NCBI RefSeq assembly: GCF_011947195.1
Contig: NZ_JAATVY010000016.1
Coordinates: forward strand, 62,001 to 126,000
Length of the DNA: 64,000 nucleotides
From: Planosporangium thailandense
GTDB taxonomy: Bacteria > Actinomycetota > Actinomycetes > Mycobacteriales > Micromonosporaceae
Direction of reading: 5' to 3'
The notes beneath the pieces are model-generated. The model saw only the letters and a list, made by a program, of their open reading frames with translations. It was not told the DNA's origin and made no database searches. Numbering within the stretch: the stretch's first letter is position 1; each line of letters begins with the position of its first letter. Positions 23,683 to 32,666 of the stretch are shown here, piece by piece. The position numbers and the translations under genes were made by a program.

Positions 23683-26436
23683 GTGGGAACGGGACCGGAC
23701 GGCCGCCGTTCCACGAATGAGGCCCCATTAGCCGGATCGGACCTACCCGCACCGCGCCGCCTCGGCGCGACGAGGGTGGGCCGGTCCCACCGCGACTCGG
23801 GTACGCCGATCGGCCGGCGCAAGGGGATCGTCCCGAAACCCCCCGACGCGCCGGGCGACCATACCCGCTGGCCGCAGCCGACATCCCGGTACCTGCCCCC
23901 CGAGCTGCCGGCGACCTACGTACCCCGCCCCCACCTGCTCGACCGGCTCGACCTCGCGCTGCGCAGCCCGATCACCGTGGTCGTGGCGCCGGCGGGGTCC
24001 GGCAAGAGCGTCCTGCTCAGCTCCTGGGCCCGCACCGACCGGGCCACGGGCCCGGTGGCGTGGGTCGGACTCGGTCCCGCCGACGGGTTCCGCGGCTGGC
24101 ACCAGATCGTGGCCGCGCTCGGCCGGGTCGGCGTCCACGTCCGGGGCGACAGCGCCGAGCACGACCGCACCGACGATCCGGGCGACGCGCCGGCCGTACT
24201 CGTCCTCGACGATTTCCACCACGTCACCGACCGGGCCGTCCTGGCCAACGTCGAGCGGCTGCTGCACCACGGCGGGTCCCGCCTGCGCGTGGTCCTGCTG
24301 ACCCGCAGCGAACCACAGCTGCCGCTGTACCGGTGGCGCCTGACCGGACAGCTCGCCGAGCTACGCACCGAGCAGCTGTCGTTTCGCCCTGGCGAGGCGG
24401 AGGACCTGCTTCGCCGCCACGGGCTCGACGTACCGCGCCCCACTGTCCGCAAGCTGCTGGCCGTCACCGAAGGCTGGGCAGCCGGCCTGACCCTCGCGGC
24501 CCGGGCCATGTCGTGGCACGGCGAGCCGGACCGCGTCGTCGACGAGCTGGGCGTCGGCGACCACGCCTTCATCGACTACTTCGACCGGGAAGTGCTGCGC
24601 CTGCTCGGCGACGACGCGCGCGAGCTGCTGCTGTGCACCTCCGTCCTGGACTACGTCTGCCCCGGACTCGTCGAGGCGGTGACCGGCCGGCGCGACGGCG
24701 CCCGGATCCTGGGCGACCTGGAGCAGGCGAACGCGTTCGTCGTCTACTGCGGCGGGTCGCACGGCTGGTACCGGTACCGACACCTGCTGCGCCGGGCGAT
24801 GCGCGCGGAACTCGTCCGGCAGGCGCCGGACCGGATCGCCGCGCTGCACACCGCCGCCGCCGCCTGGCTGTCCCGCAACGGGATGCCGGCCGAGGCGCTG
24901 CGGCACGCGCTCGCCGCCGGCGACTGGGACGGCGCGAGCGTCCTGCTCGTCCGGCACTGGCGGGAGCTGCTGACCGGAAGCGGCCACGCCAGCCCGGCCG
25001 CGGCCATACCCGCGCCACCCGAGGCGGTCCACGCCGACACCCGGTTGGCGCTGGCCTTCGCGGTGGCCCACCACGAGGCCGGCGACCTCGACGGGATGCG
25101 GGCGTTCCTGCGCCGCGCCGAGGAGAGCCCGCACGTCGACGAGTCGGTGTCGCCCATCCTGAGCGCCGCGCTCCTGGCCCAGGCCCGCGCCTCGTGGGAC
25201 CCCGAGCGCACGCTCACCCTCGCCGACCGGTTGCTCGACGGCGTGCGCGGGGCACCGGCCGCCGTGGTCGACGAGGTACGGGCGATGGCTCTGACCGCGA
25301 CCGCGGACGCCTCGTTCGCCCTCGGCCGCGCCGACGCCGCGGAGGCCGCCCTGCGCGAGGCGCTGCCGCTGGCGCGGCGCAGCGGCTCACCCCGCGGACA
25401 CCTCGCCGCCCTGCGCCAGCAGGCGCTCATCGACCTCGCCCGGGGGCGCCTCGGCGCGGCGGTCCACGCCTGCCAGGCTCTGCTCGGCGTGGTGTCGCGC
25501 GCCGGACTGACCCAGGCCAGCGAGGTCGACTGGGCCCGGCTCATCCTCGGCAGCGCCAGCCTGCTGCGCGGCCGCGTCGACGAGGCCGCCTACCACCTCG
25601 ACCAGAACATGGCCGGCCCGGAACACCCGGACGCCGCCATCCGGACGTTCACCGCGACGGTCCAGGCCCGCCTCCACCACCTGCGGGGCGAGCCCCTGCG
25701 CGGCCTGGAAACGATCGTCACCGGCCGCCTCGACGTGGACGCCCACGGCCTGCCGCCGATGTTCAGCGCCGTCCTGGCGCTCATGGAGGCCGAGCTGCGG
25801 CTGGCGCTCGGCGATGAGCGGGAGGCCGGACGGCTGATCGACGCCGCCACGACGGCGGCGCCGTTCGCGGCGTGGACCGCGATCGTCCGCGCCCGCCTGC
25901 ACCTGACCGCCGGCGACGCGACGGCGGCGATGGCGGCGATCAGCCGGTACGCCGTGAGCCCCGCCGGTGCGTCGCTGCGCTCGGCCGAAGCGTGCCTTCT
26001 GCACGCCCAGGCTCTCCGCTGCCTCGGCAACCACGACGCCGCGTCGCACTTCCTGGAGCGGTCGCTGCGCATCGCCAACGCCGAGGGGCTGCGGCAGCCG
26101 TTCGCCGTGAACGCCGCGCTCGTACACGACCTGCTGGTGGCCCAGCTGACGGCCGGCGTCGGCTACGCGCCCCTCATCACCGACCTCACCGGCGTCGCCG
26201 TCGACGAACCCGGCGGACGGCCGGCGCCCCGGCCGTCCGGGATCGAGCCTCTCACCGAGCGGGAGCTCATCGTTCTGCGTCACCTGCGCAGCACGATGTC
26301 CAACCCGGAGATCGCGTCGATGCTGTGCGTGTCCGCGAACACGGTCAAGACCCACGTCAAGAACGTGTACCGCAAGCTCGGCGTCGGCCGGCGCCGCGAC
26401 GCCATCCGCCGGGCCCAGGAGGTGGGGCTGATCTGA
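23683..26436 (+). CDS. Large LAL/MalT-type LuxR-family regulator
   Basis: 917 aa from a GTG at 23683; the start is uncertain because no strong Shine-Dalgarno lies within 10 nt. A STAND ATPase domain spans about residues 75-370: Walker A APAGSGKS at 102-109, Walker B AVLVLDDFHH at 171-180, and sensor-like VVLLTRSEPQLPLYRWR. A long helical TPR-like region follows (about 400-840). The C-terminal LuxR HTH (about 855-917) reads LTERELIVLRHLRS, IASMLCVSANTVKTHVKNVY and KLGVGRRRDAI. LAL proteins are ATP-dependent activators switched by ligand binding. A paralogue of the same layout is encoded at 29053-31716 on the other strand. Confidence 0.92.
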   Translation: MGTGPDGRRSTNEAPLAGSDLPAPRRLGATRVGRSHRDSGTPIGRRKGIVPKPPDAPGDHTRWPQPTSRYLPPELPATYVPRPHLLDRLDLALRSPITVVVAPAGSGKSVLLSSWARTDRATGPVAWVGLGPADGFRGWHQIVAALGRVGVHVRGDSAEHDRTDDPGDAPAVLVLDDFHHVTDRAVLANVERLLHHGGSRLRVVLLTRSEPQLPLYRWRLTGQLAELRTEQLSFRPGEAEDLLRRHGLDVPRPTVRKLLAVTEGWAAGLTLAARAMSWHGEPDRVVDELGVGDHAFIDYFDREVLRLLGDDARELLLCTSVLDYVCPGLVEAVTGRRDGARILGDLEQANAFVVYCGGSHGWYRYRHLLRRAMRAELVRQAPDRIAALHTAAAAWLSRNGMPAEALRHALAAGDWDGASVLLVRHWRELLTGSGHASPAAAIPAPPEAVHADTRLALAFAVAHHEAGDLDGMRAFLRRAEESPHVDESVSPILSAALLAQARASWDPERTLTLADRLLDGVRGAPAAVVDEVRAMALTATADASFALGRADAAEAALREALPLARRSGSPRGHLAALRQQALIDLARGRLGAAVHACQALLGVVSRAGLTQASEVDWARLILGSASLLRGRVDEAAYHLDQNMAGPEHPDAAIRTFTATVQARLHHLRGEPLRGLETIVTGRLDVDAHGLPPMFSAVLALMEAELRLALGDEREAGRLIDAATTAAPFAAWTAIVRARLHLTAGDATAAMAAISRYAVSPAGASLRSAEACLLHAQALRCLGNHDAASHFLERSLRIANAEGLRQPFAVNAALVHDLLVAQLTAGVGYAPLITDLTGVAVDEPGGRPAPRPSGIEPLTERELIVLRHLRSTMSNPEIASMLCVSANTVKTHVKNVYRKLGVGRRRDAIRRAQEVGLI

Positions 26437-26451
26437 AGCCGGCCGGCTCGT

Positions 26452-26486
26452 CCGTCCGGTCGACCCTGGCTCGACCGAACGGACGG
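26452..26486 (+). terminator. Imperfect hairpin after the LAL gene
   Basis: CCGTCCGGTCGA pairs with TCGACCGAACGGACGG, with a small bulge, starting 15 bp after the stop. The T content downstream is poor, so termination is plausible rather than clear. Confidence 0.4.
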
Positions 26487-26514
26487 TATTCGGGCGCGTT
26501 CGCGCGAGCCGGGA

Positions 26515-26531
26515 CCACCCGGTTCGGGTGG
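26515..26531. promoter_or_regulatory. 17-bp dyad, site A of a recurring motif
   Basis: CCACCCGGTTCGGGTGG, a perfect inverted repeat with a 3-bp centre, 111 bp before the phosphatase ATG at 26642. It is the first of a set resembling TCACCCGG-n-CCGGGTGA found across this region. Confidence 0.55.
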
Positions 26532-26563
26532 ACTACTGCGGCAACAGGGGAAACAGCCGAACA

Positions 26564-26580
26564 TCACCCGGTTCGGGGGA
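26564..26580. promoter_or_regulatory. 17-bp dyad, site B of a recurring motif
   Basis: TCACCCGGTTCGGGGGA, an imperfect match to site A in the same orientation, centred 49 bp downstream of it and 62 bp before the phosphatase start. The two sites could bind a regulator cooperatively. Confidence 0.5.
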
Positions 26581-26641
26581 GCCGGGGTCACCACACCGCG
26601 CCAACCATGGTCTGTCAGGCGGACCGAGCACGGGAGGTGCG

Positions 26642-27805
26642 ATGGATGAGATCCGCGCCGGTGCGCACAGCGCGGTGGCGATCGACCCCGGCCCGGGTAC
26701 GGCGGACCAGGGGCTCGGCTGGGGAGCCTGGCACCTGGACACCGACCACGTCGAGTGGTCCGAGCGGCTGTACCGGCTGACCGGCCGGCGGCAGGACGAC
26801 GGAGCGCTGGCGCTACCGGGCTTTCTCAACCTCGCCGCGCCCGGCGACCGCGGACGGGTCGTGGCCGCCGTCGACCGGCTCTTCTACGACGGCGCGCCCG
26901 TCGACATCGAGTACCTGATGCGCGCGGCGGACCGGTCCCGGCCGATCCGCGCGACCTTCGAACTGCACCGCGCGCACCAGACCCTGTACGCGGTCGTCAA
27001 CGACCTCACCGAGCTCAACCGGGTCCGCGACCGGCTGCTCGTCAGCCACCGCACGGTCGTGGCGCAACAGCGCGCGTTGGCACAGCAACGCGAGATCAAC
27101 GGCCAGCTGCAACAGGTGATCCTGCCGGTCCCGACGGCGGTCACGGAGCTGGCCGGGATGCGCGTGGCGGTGCGCTACCTCGCCGCCGACGACACCACCG
27201 AGGTGGGCGGCGACTGGTACCTCGCCCTGCCGGTCGCCGACGGCGACGTCGTGTTCGCCGTCGGCGACGTCGTGGGGCACGGACTCGCCGCCGCCCCGCC
27301 GATGGTGGCGCTGCGCCATGCCGCGACGGCGTACGCGCTCGCCGGCCACGAGCCGGGTGAAGTGCTGTCCGCGCTCAACCTGCTGCTGTGCCGGCAGGGC
27401 GGCTGGGCGACCGCGACCGCCGTGGTGGCCCGCTACCGCCCGCGCACCGGCGAGCTGACGTGGGCGCGCGCCGGCCACCCGCCCATCATGCTGGCCGGCC
27501 GCGGGCGGGTGGACACCCGGTACGAGCCGACCGGCATGCTGCTGGGCGTCGACCCCACCACCGGGTACGAGCACGCCTCGGCCCGGCTGCACCCGGGCGA
27601 CCTGGTGCTCATGTACACCGACGGCCTGATCGAGCAGCGCGGCCGGGGCATCGACGAAGGCGTCCGCGACCTCGCCGAAAGGGTGGGCGAAGGCCTGGCC
27701 GCGCCGGCCGACGACCAACTGCCGTCCATTCTGGACCGTCTACACCGCAGCAACCCGTACGACGACGCGTGCATGCTCGCCGCCCAGGCGACAGCGTCGC
27801 CGTAA
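26642..27805 (+). CDS. PAS-domain PP2C (SpoIIE/RsbU-type) protein phosphatase
   Basis: 387 aa from the ATG at 26642 with GGGAGGTG before it. Residues 20-130 form a PAS-like fold (WGAWHLDTDHVEWSERLYRL). A linker helix follows (VVAQQRALAQQREINGQLQQ), as in many PAS-RsbU proteins. The PP2C domain spans about 160-385, with metal-binding Asp in EVGGDWY, VGDVVGHGLAA, MYTDGLIEQR and the final DDACML. Such enzymes dephosphorylate anti-anti-sigma factors in partner-switching stress circuits. No anti-sigma or STAS gene is in the window, so its target is unknown. Two motif sites lie upstream and one just after the stop. Confidence 0.92.
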   Translation: MDEIRAGAHSAVAIDPGPGTADQGLGWGAWHLDTDHVEWSERLYRLTGRRQDDGALALPGFLNLAAPGDRGRVVAAVDRLFYDGAPVDIEYLMRAADRSRPIRATFELHRAHQTLYAVVNDLTELNRVRDRLLVSHRTVVAQQRALAQQREINGQLQQVILPVPTAVTELAGMRVAVRYLAADDTTEVGGDWYLALPVADGDVVFAVGDVVGHGLAAAPPMVALRHAATAYALAGHEPGEVLSALNLLLCRQGGWATATAVVARYRPRTGELTWARAGHPPIMLAGRGRVDTRYEPTGMLLGVDPTTGYEHASARLHPGDLVLMYTDGLIEQRGRGIDEGVRDLAERVGEGLAAPADDQLPSILDRLHRSNPYDDACMLAAQATASP

Positions 27806-27821
27806 GCGGCGGCATCGAATT

Positions 27822-27838
27822 TCACCCGGCGAGGGTGA
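27822..27838. promoter_or_regulatory. 17-bp dyad, site C of a recurring motif
   Basis: TCACCCGGCGAGGGTGA, perfect 6-bp arms with a 5-bp centre. It lies 17 bp after the phosphatase stop, in the 394-bp gap (27806-28199) before the DUF7144 gene. A half-match, CTCACCCCGCGA, follows at about 27844. Confidence 0.55.
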
Positions 27839-28059
27839 TGGTCACTCACCCCGCGATGGCGTTGCATATCAGCAAGGCACGACGGAGTGCCGGGGGTGGA
27901 GGCGTTCATGGCGGCAGTGGAGACCCGGACATCGGTTCGCGGTGGGCGCGAGCACGCGGGCCACCCTGCTCCGGTATCCGCACAGCACCGACCCTTGCCG
28001 ATGGCGGCCGGTGTTGTCGCACTCGCCGCAGGGTCCACGCCGCTGGACGGACCTCCGTT

Positions 28060-28096
28060 GGTGTGCCGGCCGCGATCGCCGCGCGGCCGGCACACC
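28060..28096. terminator. Hairpin with perfect 15-bp stem
   Basis: 28060-28074 pairs perfectly with 28082-28096 (GGTGTGCCGGCCGCG and its complement) over a 7-nt loop. On the plus strand GCTTGACTTT follows, moderately T-rich. It probably ends transcription coming from the phosphatase gene. Confidence 0.65.
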
Positions 28097-28171
28097 GCTT
28101 GACTTTACTGTCCGGGGGGTACGAGCGCGCCGGTCCGGTTAACGCCGGGCCGGCGCGTTCGCGGCTGCCCA

Positions 28172-28199
28172 CCGAAAGGTTGCCTGCCGAAAGGTTGCC
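28172..28199 (+). repeat. Tandem CCGAAAGGTTGCC pair at the DUF7144 start codon
   Basis: Two exact 13-bp copies (28172-28184, 28187-28199) abut the ATG at 28200. The GAAAGG of the second copy serves as the ribosome binding site, so the duplication gives two possible Shine-Dalgarno sequences. Confidence 0.6.
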
Positions 28200-29027
28200 A
28201 TGGGTTACAGCGGATGGGCGGAGTGGAGGAGGTTCAGCGCCGCGATGCTCGCCCTCATGGGGGCGTTCAACGTGGCGGAAGGTCTCGTCGCGCTCTACGA
28301 CCGGCGCGCGGTGCACGTCGACCCCGACCGGCTCCTGCTGCTCGGCCTGGCCGGCTGGGCGCGGGTCACCCTGATGCTCGGCGCGCTGCTGCTGGCGCTG
28401 GGAATGTGGCTGTCGGTCGTGACGATCCGGGTGCGGCCGGCCGCCCTGTCCGTGGTCTGCGTGCACGCCCTCAGCCAGCTCGGCGTGCTGGCCGCGCTCC
28501 CCGCCTGGGCGCTACTCATGATCTCGTTCGACGTCGTCATCATCTTCGCCCTCACCGCGACCCCGGCCGGAGCCGCCGCGAGCATGGCCCGCGGGTCCAC
28601 CGGTGCCGGGGCGGGGCGCGCCACCCCGGCCGGTCGGGCCGTCACCTGCCGGCATCCGCCCGCCATGGTCGGTCCCGGCCGGGCCGGTCCCGTCGGCGCC
28701 GGCATCCGGATCCGGTACCGGCCGCGCCACGAGGTGCCCGCCGCCGACACCACTCTCGTCCTGGGCCCGCCGCTGACCGACGACGATCCGCGGCCTGCCG
28801 ACCCGGTCGCGACCGGTGCCGCTGCGGTCGTCACCGGTACGGCGGTCGTGCCCGACGCCCGCGCCGCCGTCTCACGCGGCGACACCGCACCGCGCGCGCT
28901 GCCGAGCTCACCGCAGCAGGCGGCCCCCGACAGTCCGCCGGTCGCGCCCACGACCGCGACGAAGCGGCCGGCGCCACCCATCATCGGTGCGATCTCCGGC
29001 CGGTGGCCGGATGCGCGCCAGCGCTGA
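28200..29027 (+). CDS. DUF7144-type membrane protein with long disordered tail
   Basis: 275 aa. The first 125 residues match the DUF7144 layout of four membrane helices: WRRFSAAMLALMGAFNVAEG, LLLLGLAGWARVTLMLGALL, ALSVVCVHALSQLGVLAALP and WALLMISFDVVIIFALT. The D near the last helix and the N in the first are at family-typical positions. Unlike usual members, which stop about there, this one has another 150 residues rich in Ala, Pro, Thr and Arg with no predicted fold. Function unknown. It is convergent with the second LAL regulator, only 25 bp away. Confidence 0.75.
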   Translation: MGYSGWAEWRRFSAAMLALMGAFNVAEGLVALYDRRAVHVDPDRLLLLGLAGWARVTLMLGALLLALGMWLSVVTIRVRPAALSVVCVHALSQLGVLAALPAWALLMISFDVVIIFALTATPAGAAASMARGSTGAGAGRATPAGRAVTCRHPPAMVGPGRAGPVGAGIRIRYRPRHEVPAADTTLVLGPPLTDDDPRPADPVATGAAAVVTGTAVVPDARAAVSRGDTAPRALPSSPQQAAPDSPPVAPTTATKRPAPPIIGAISGRWPDARQR

Positions 29028-29052
29028 CGCGCATCCGCGCATCCCTCCGGCG

Positions 29053-31716
29053 TCACAACAGATTCAGCTCGCGCGCCCGCTGGATGACCTCGCGGCGCCG
29101 GCCGGCGCCGAGCTTGCGGTAGATGCTCTTCATGTGTGTCTTCACGGTGTTGACGGACACGCACAGCATCGACGCGATCTCGGCGGCCGACAGCATGCTC
29201 TGCAGGTACCGCAGGACCGTCAGCTCCCGCTCGGTCAACGGCTCCGGCAGCCGGCTCGCCGCGGTGTTGTGCCGGGCCGCGCCCTGCGCCAGATCACCGG
29301 CGAGGTCGTCGGCCAGGCCGCGGTAGCTGCTGCCGGCCGGCACGTACGTGGTGAGCAGCTCCCGTACCGCGTGCCCGCCCTCCAGGAAGGGGCGCCGGAT
29401 CCCCTCCTCGTCCGCGAGGCGCAGCGCCTGCTCCACCGACCGTCCGGCCTTCGTCCGGTCGCCGAGCGCCCGCATCGCCCGCGCGTACGTCAGGTTGGCC
29501 TCGATCGTCCACAGCAGTGAGACGCCACCGGGCTCGAGGTGCGCCACGACCGCGGACGCCGCCGGCGACGGCCGCCGCTCGGCCAGGTGCACCTTCGCCT
29601 GGACCAGCGTGTACCACAGCGACAGCGGCTCCGGCGGCGGTACGCCCAGCAGCCGCTTCGCCGCGGCCGGCTCGCCCGCCTGCACGTGCAGCTCCGCCTC
29701 CGCCAGGGTCAACCAGTGCCACAACAGACCGGAGATCTGGCAGTCGATCAACTGCCGACGCACCGCCGACAGCTCACCGGCCGCGCCCGCCACGTCGCCG
29801 TTGGCGGCCTGCAGGCGGGACCGCACGATCGCCGCCGAGGCGACCATGCCCGGCTCGACGAGGCCGCCGCTGTTGACCGCGCGCTCCAGGTAGTACACGG
29901 CCGGGCGGAGCCGGTTCTGCTGGTAGCAGACGTCGGCGAGGACCAGCAGCGTCCAGACCAGGTCGGCGCCCTGGGTCAGCCCGTGCTGGTCGGCCAGGCT
30001 CACCGCCTCCTTGGCGTACCGTACGGCGAGGTTGAGCCGGCCCCGCATCGCGCTGAGCGCGGCAAGCTGGCGAAGGGACGCGATCTGCACCTGAGCCACC
30101 CCTGACCGCCGGGCATGCACGAGCCCCTCCTCCAGCGGCGGCTCGGCCGCCTGCAGGTCGCCCTGGCTCAGCCGCGCGCCGCCCATCGCCGTGAGCGCGA
30201 GCGCGCGTACCTGATGGCTGTCCCCTTCGGACAGCGGCACCTCCTCCTGCAACAGCAGGGGCGCCGTCGTGAGGACGAGCTCCTGGTCGCCCGACAGGTG
30301 CGCCTCCGCCACCCGGAACGCGGTGACGATCGGGCGGAGCCGGTCGCGCGTGGACTCGTCGGCGCCCGCGTACGCCGACCGGTCCACCAGGTGCAGAAAC
30401 GCCTCTGTCGCCCGCGGATCGCTGGCGTCGAGGCGCTCCGCGGCGAACGCCAGCGCGAGCCTCGGGTCGTGCTGGACCTGCTGCGGCGGCGCCGGCACGA
30501 TCTCTTTCAGGGTACGCACGCGGGCACCCGGTACGAGCTCGTGCCAGCTGGCGTCGACGACCGCGACGGCCTGCGCCCACTCGCCCGCCGCGAGCGCGTG
30601 CCGGATCGCGTCGGCCGGCAGGTCGTGCGCGAAGTACCACTCGGCCGCCCTCCGGTGCAGCTCCGGCAGCTGCTCGGGCCGCCGCTGGCGCACCTCGTTG
30701 TAGAGCATGAGGCCGAACAACGGGTGGCAGCGGTACCAGCCACGGCTGCCGGTGCCGTGGACGGCCAGCAGGTTGGCCTGCTCCAGCGAGGCCAGGATCC
30801 GGTCGCAGTCGGGCCGCCCGGTCAACGCCTGTGCCAGCTCCGGGCGCACCTGCTCCAGGATCGACGTGACCAGCAGCACCTCCCGGACGTCGCCGGGCAG
30901 CTTGCCGAGCACCTCACCCATCAGGTACTCGCCGAGCGCCCGGTCGTGCACCGCGAACTCGGGTACCAGGCTGTCCGGGTCGGGGTGGTCGGCGAGCGCG
31001 AGGGCCGCCAGGCGCAGGCCGGCGGCCCACCCTTCGGTCATGGCGTGCAGGCTCACCAGCGCCGGCTCCGCCAGCCGCACCCCGTGCGCGGCGAGCAGCT
31101 GTCCGGTCTCGCCCAGCGAGAACGCCAGCTGCGGGCCGCGGACCTCGGTGACCGCGCCGCGCATCCGCCACCGGTACAGCGGGAGCGCCGGATCGGCGCG
31201 GCAGCCGAGCACGAGCCGCAACCGCGACGAGGCGCGGCCGAGCACCGCCTCCAGTTCGGTCCACACCTGCGCGTCGGTGACCTCGTGCGCGTCGTCGACG
31301 ACCACGACGACGATCGGTCCGGGCGCCTCGAGCGCGGTGCCGATCTCGTCGATGATGGCGGCGCGGCTGTCGGCCCGCCGGGCGAACGGCTCGACCGTGG
31401 ACAGCGCTGCGGCGAACTGCTCCCAGAACTCCCCCGAGCGCGCGGCCTCAGCGGTCATCCAGGCCACCGGGCCGGGCGCGCGGCCGGCGCGTACCCACGC
31501 CGCCAGCAGCGTCGTCTTGCCCCACCCGGCCGGCGCGGACACGATGGTCAGCGGATGCTCGCCGGCCTGGTCGAGCAGCTCGAACAGGCGCGGCCGCTCC
31601 ACGAGGTTCGGTGGCGGCTGCGGCACGGGCGGCCGTGGTAGCAGGGACTCGAGTGTGCTGGGCGGGATCGCGTCGATGACCGCGACGGTCGGCTCCGGCC
31701 GGCTCTCAGAGACCAT
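29053..31716 (-). CDS. Second large LAL/MalT-type LuxR-family regulator
   Basis: 887 aa from the ATG at 31716 (MVSESRPEPTVAVID); an upstream in-frame TTG at 31815 would give 920 aa but adds only Gly/Ala/Arg-rich sequence. STAND ATPase: Walker A APAGWGKT at 61-68, Walker B IVVVVVDDAHE, then LVLGCRADPALPLYRWRMRG. A TPR-like helical middle spans about 390-810. The C-terminal LuxR HTH reads LTERELTVLRYLQS, IASMLCVSVNTVKTHMKSIY and KLGAGRRREVI. The recognition-helix region is nearly the same as in the 23683-26436 protein, so both could bind similar DNA. Dyad D lies 182 bp upstream. Confidence 0.92.
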   Translation of the reverse strand: MVSESRPEPTVAVIDAIPPSTLESLLPRPPVPQPPPNLVERPRLFELLDQAGEHPLTIVSAPAGWGKTTLLAAWVRAGRAPGPVAWMTAEAARSGEFWEQFAAALSTVEPFARRADSRAAIIDEIGTALEAPGPIVVVVVDDAHEVTDAQVWTELEAVLGRASSRLRLVLGCRADPALPLYRWRMRGAVTEVRGPQLAFSLGETGQLLAAHGVRLAEPALVSLHAMTEGWAAGLRLAALALADHPDPDSLVPEFAVHDRALGEYLMGEVLGKLPGDVREVLLVTSILEQVRPELAQALTGRPDCDRILASLEQANLLAVHGTGSRGWYRCHPLFGLMLYNEVRQRRPEQLPELHRRAAEWYFAHDLPADAIRHALAAGEWAQAVAVVDASWHELVPGARVRTLKEIVPAPPQQVQHDPRLALAFAAERLDASDPRATEAFLHLVDRSAYAGADESTRDRLRPIVTAFRVAEAHLSGDQELVLTTAPLLLQEEVPLSEGDSHQVRALALTAMGGARLSQGDLQAAEPPLEEGLVHARRSGVAQVQIASLRQLAALSAMRGRLNLAVRYAKEAVSLADQHGLTQGADLVWTLLVLADVCYQQNRLRPAVYYLERAVNSGGLVEPGMVASAAIVRSRLQAANGDVAGAAGELSAVRRQLIDCQISGLLWHWLTLAEAELHVQAGEPAAAKRLLGVPPPEPLSLWYTLVQAKVHLAERRPSPAASAVVAHLEPGGVSLLWTIEANLTYARAMRALGDRTKAGRSVEQALRLADEEGIRRPFLEGGHAVRELLTTYVPAGSSYRGLADDLAGDLAQGAARHNTAASRLPEPLTERELTVLRYLQSMLSAAEIASMLCVSVNTVKTHMKSIYRKLGAGRRREVIQRARELNLL

Positions 31717-31897
31717 GCCGGCCCCCACCGGTCGCCGCCGGTACGCGGACGCGCTCGCCCGGTCGGCCACCCCAGCGGCCGGCCGGGTGCCACCGCCCCC
31801 GGCCGTCACCGCCAAACCTGTCGTTCACCCAGCGGTCCCCCCGCACGTTGATGCGCAACACGCCGGGAATTCTTTAGGGACCCGAGGTGATCCGTCT

Positions 31898-31914
31898 TCA
31901 CCCCTCGAAGGTGA
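31898..31914. promoter_or_regulatory. 17-bp dyad, site D of a recurring motif
   Basis: TCACCCCTCGAAGGTGA; the symmetry extends one or two bases each side (CTTCACC and GGTGAAG). It lies upstream of the second LAL regulator gene, where an autoregulatory site would be expected. Confidence 0.5.
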
Positions 31915-32074
31915 AGCGCACACGCTCCCCGCCGCGCGCCCCGGAGCAGGCGCGACGCGCTCGGCAGTGGTGGTTGCGAGCGCGCCTATCATCCGCCGGA
32001 CCGGGGTGAGCGCGCCTCGCTCCGCCGGACGAAGGCCCGGCTCCGGACGCGGGCCGAAGCGACCACCCCACACA

Positions 32075-32091
32075 GGTGACGTACGGTCACC
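32075..32091. promoter_or_regulatory. Perfect dyad GGTGAC-n5-GTCACC
   Basis: The half-sites face the opposite way from the recurring TCACCC motif. It lies 241 bp downstream of the SHOCT gene stop and 359 bp upstream of the second LAL start. A regulator site is possible; the link with the other dyads is uncertain. Confidence 0.4.
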
Positions 32092-32332
32092 CCGGCCGCC
32101 GAGACGATCGGTACCGTCATGGTCCGACCCGCGTACCCGAGGGAGGTGGCCGCCGCAGCAGGCTCGCCAGGCGGGCCGCGACAGGGAGCATGTTCACCCG
32201 CCGGGCGGCTCACCGGCCGACAACGCCGCCCGCTCCTGCCGCACGCGGTACGCCACGGTCCGCCAGCGAGCCCGGTCGGGTCGCCGCCGCGACGCCCGGG
32301 GGCGTGGACCGCGGCGCGCGGGCCGTACGCGC

Positions 32333-32626
32333 TCACCACCACTGCTCGTGGCGCAGTACACGGGCTTTCGCGGCCGCGAACTCCGGTGCTGTCAGCACAC
32401 CCCGCTCGGCCAGATCCACCAGTTGGCTCAGCTGGACGACCACATCGTCGCCGCCGTCCGCGAGCGACGGCGGCGTGGAGATCGGGCTCACCGGCACCGG
32501 ACGCGACGGCGTGCGCGCCAGCCAGCCGGCCGACAACGCCGCGACGGCCTCCTCCGCTCTGCGGTGCGCCAGCCCGACACTGAGGGCGCCGCGCAGCAGC
32601 GGCGCTCCGCGTCGACGGGTCGCCAT
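32333..32626 (-). CDS. SHOCT-domain protein
   Basis: 97 aa from the ATG at 32626, chosen for the strong GAGGAGGAAG just upstream. The N-terminal 35 residues are basic (MATRRRGAPLLRGALSV), and the C-terminal 30 are a SHOCT domain: QLSQLVDLAERGVLTAPEFA then AAKARVL. SHOCT is a short helical oligomerisation or interaction module. It is followed after transcription from the DUF6325 gene by 40 bp on the same strand. SHOCT and DUF6325 proteins are commonly paired in actinobacteria, though no function is known for the pair. Confidence 0.85.
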   Translation of the reverse strand: MATRRRGAPLLRGALSVGLAHRRAEEAVAALSAGWLARTPSRPVPVSPISTPPSLADGGDDVVVQLSQLVDLAERGVLTAPEFAAAKARVLRHEQWW

Positions 32627-32666
32627 GGGCTTCCTCCTCGTCACAAGGGCAACAATCGGTCAAGGG

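Larger units (their letters stand above)
31717..32332. other. 616-bp intergenic region with two dyads
   Basis: No convincing gene. It should carry the promoter of the second LAL regulator. It contains dyad D of the recurring motif (31898-31914) and a different perfect dyad at 32075-32091. Frames crossing it are Arg/Thr/Pro-rich and lack family features. Confidence 0.45.

Noticed and set aside
30115..31641. 508-aa plus-strand frame antisense to the second LAL gene
   Set aside because: Shadow of a gene with clear Walker and HTH motifs on the other strand.
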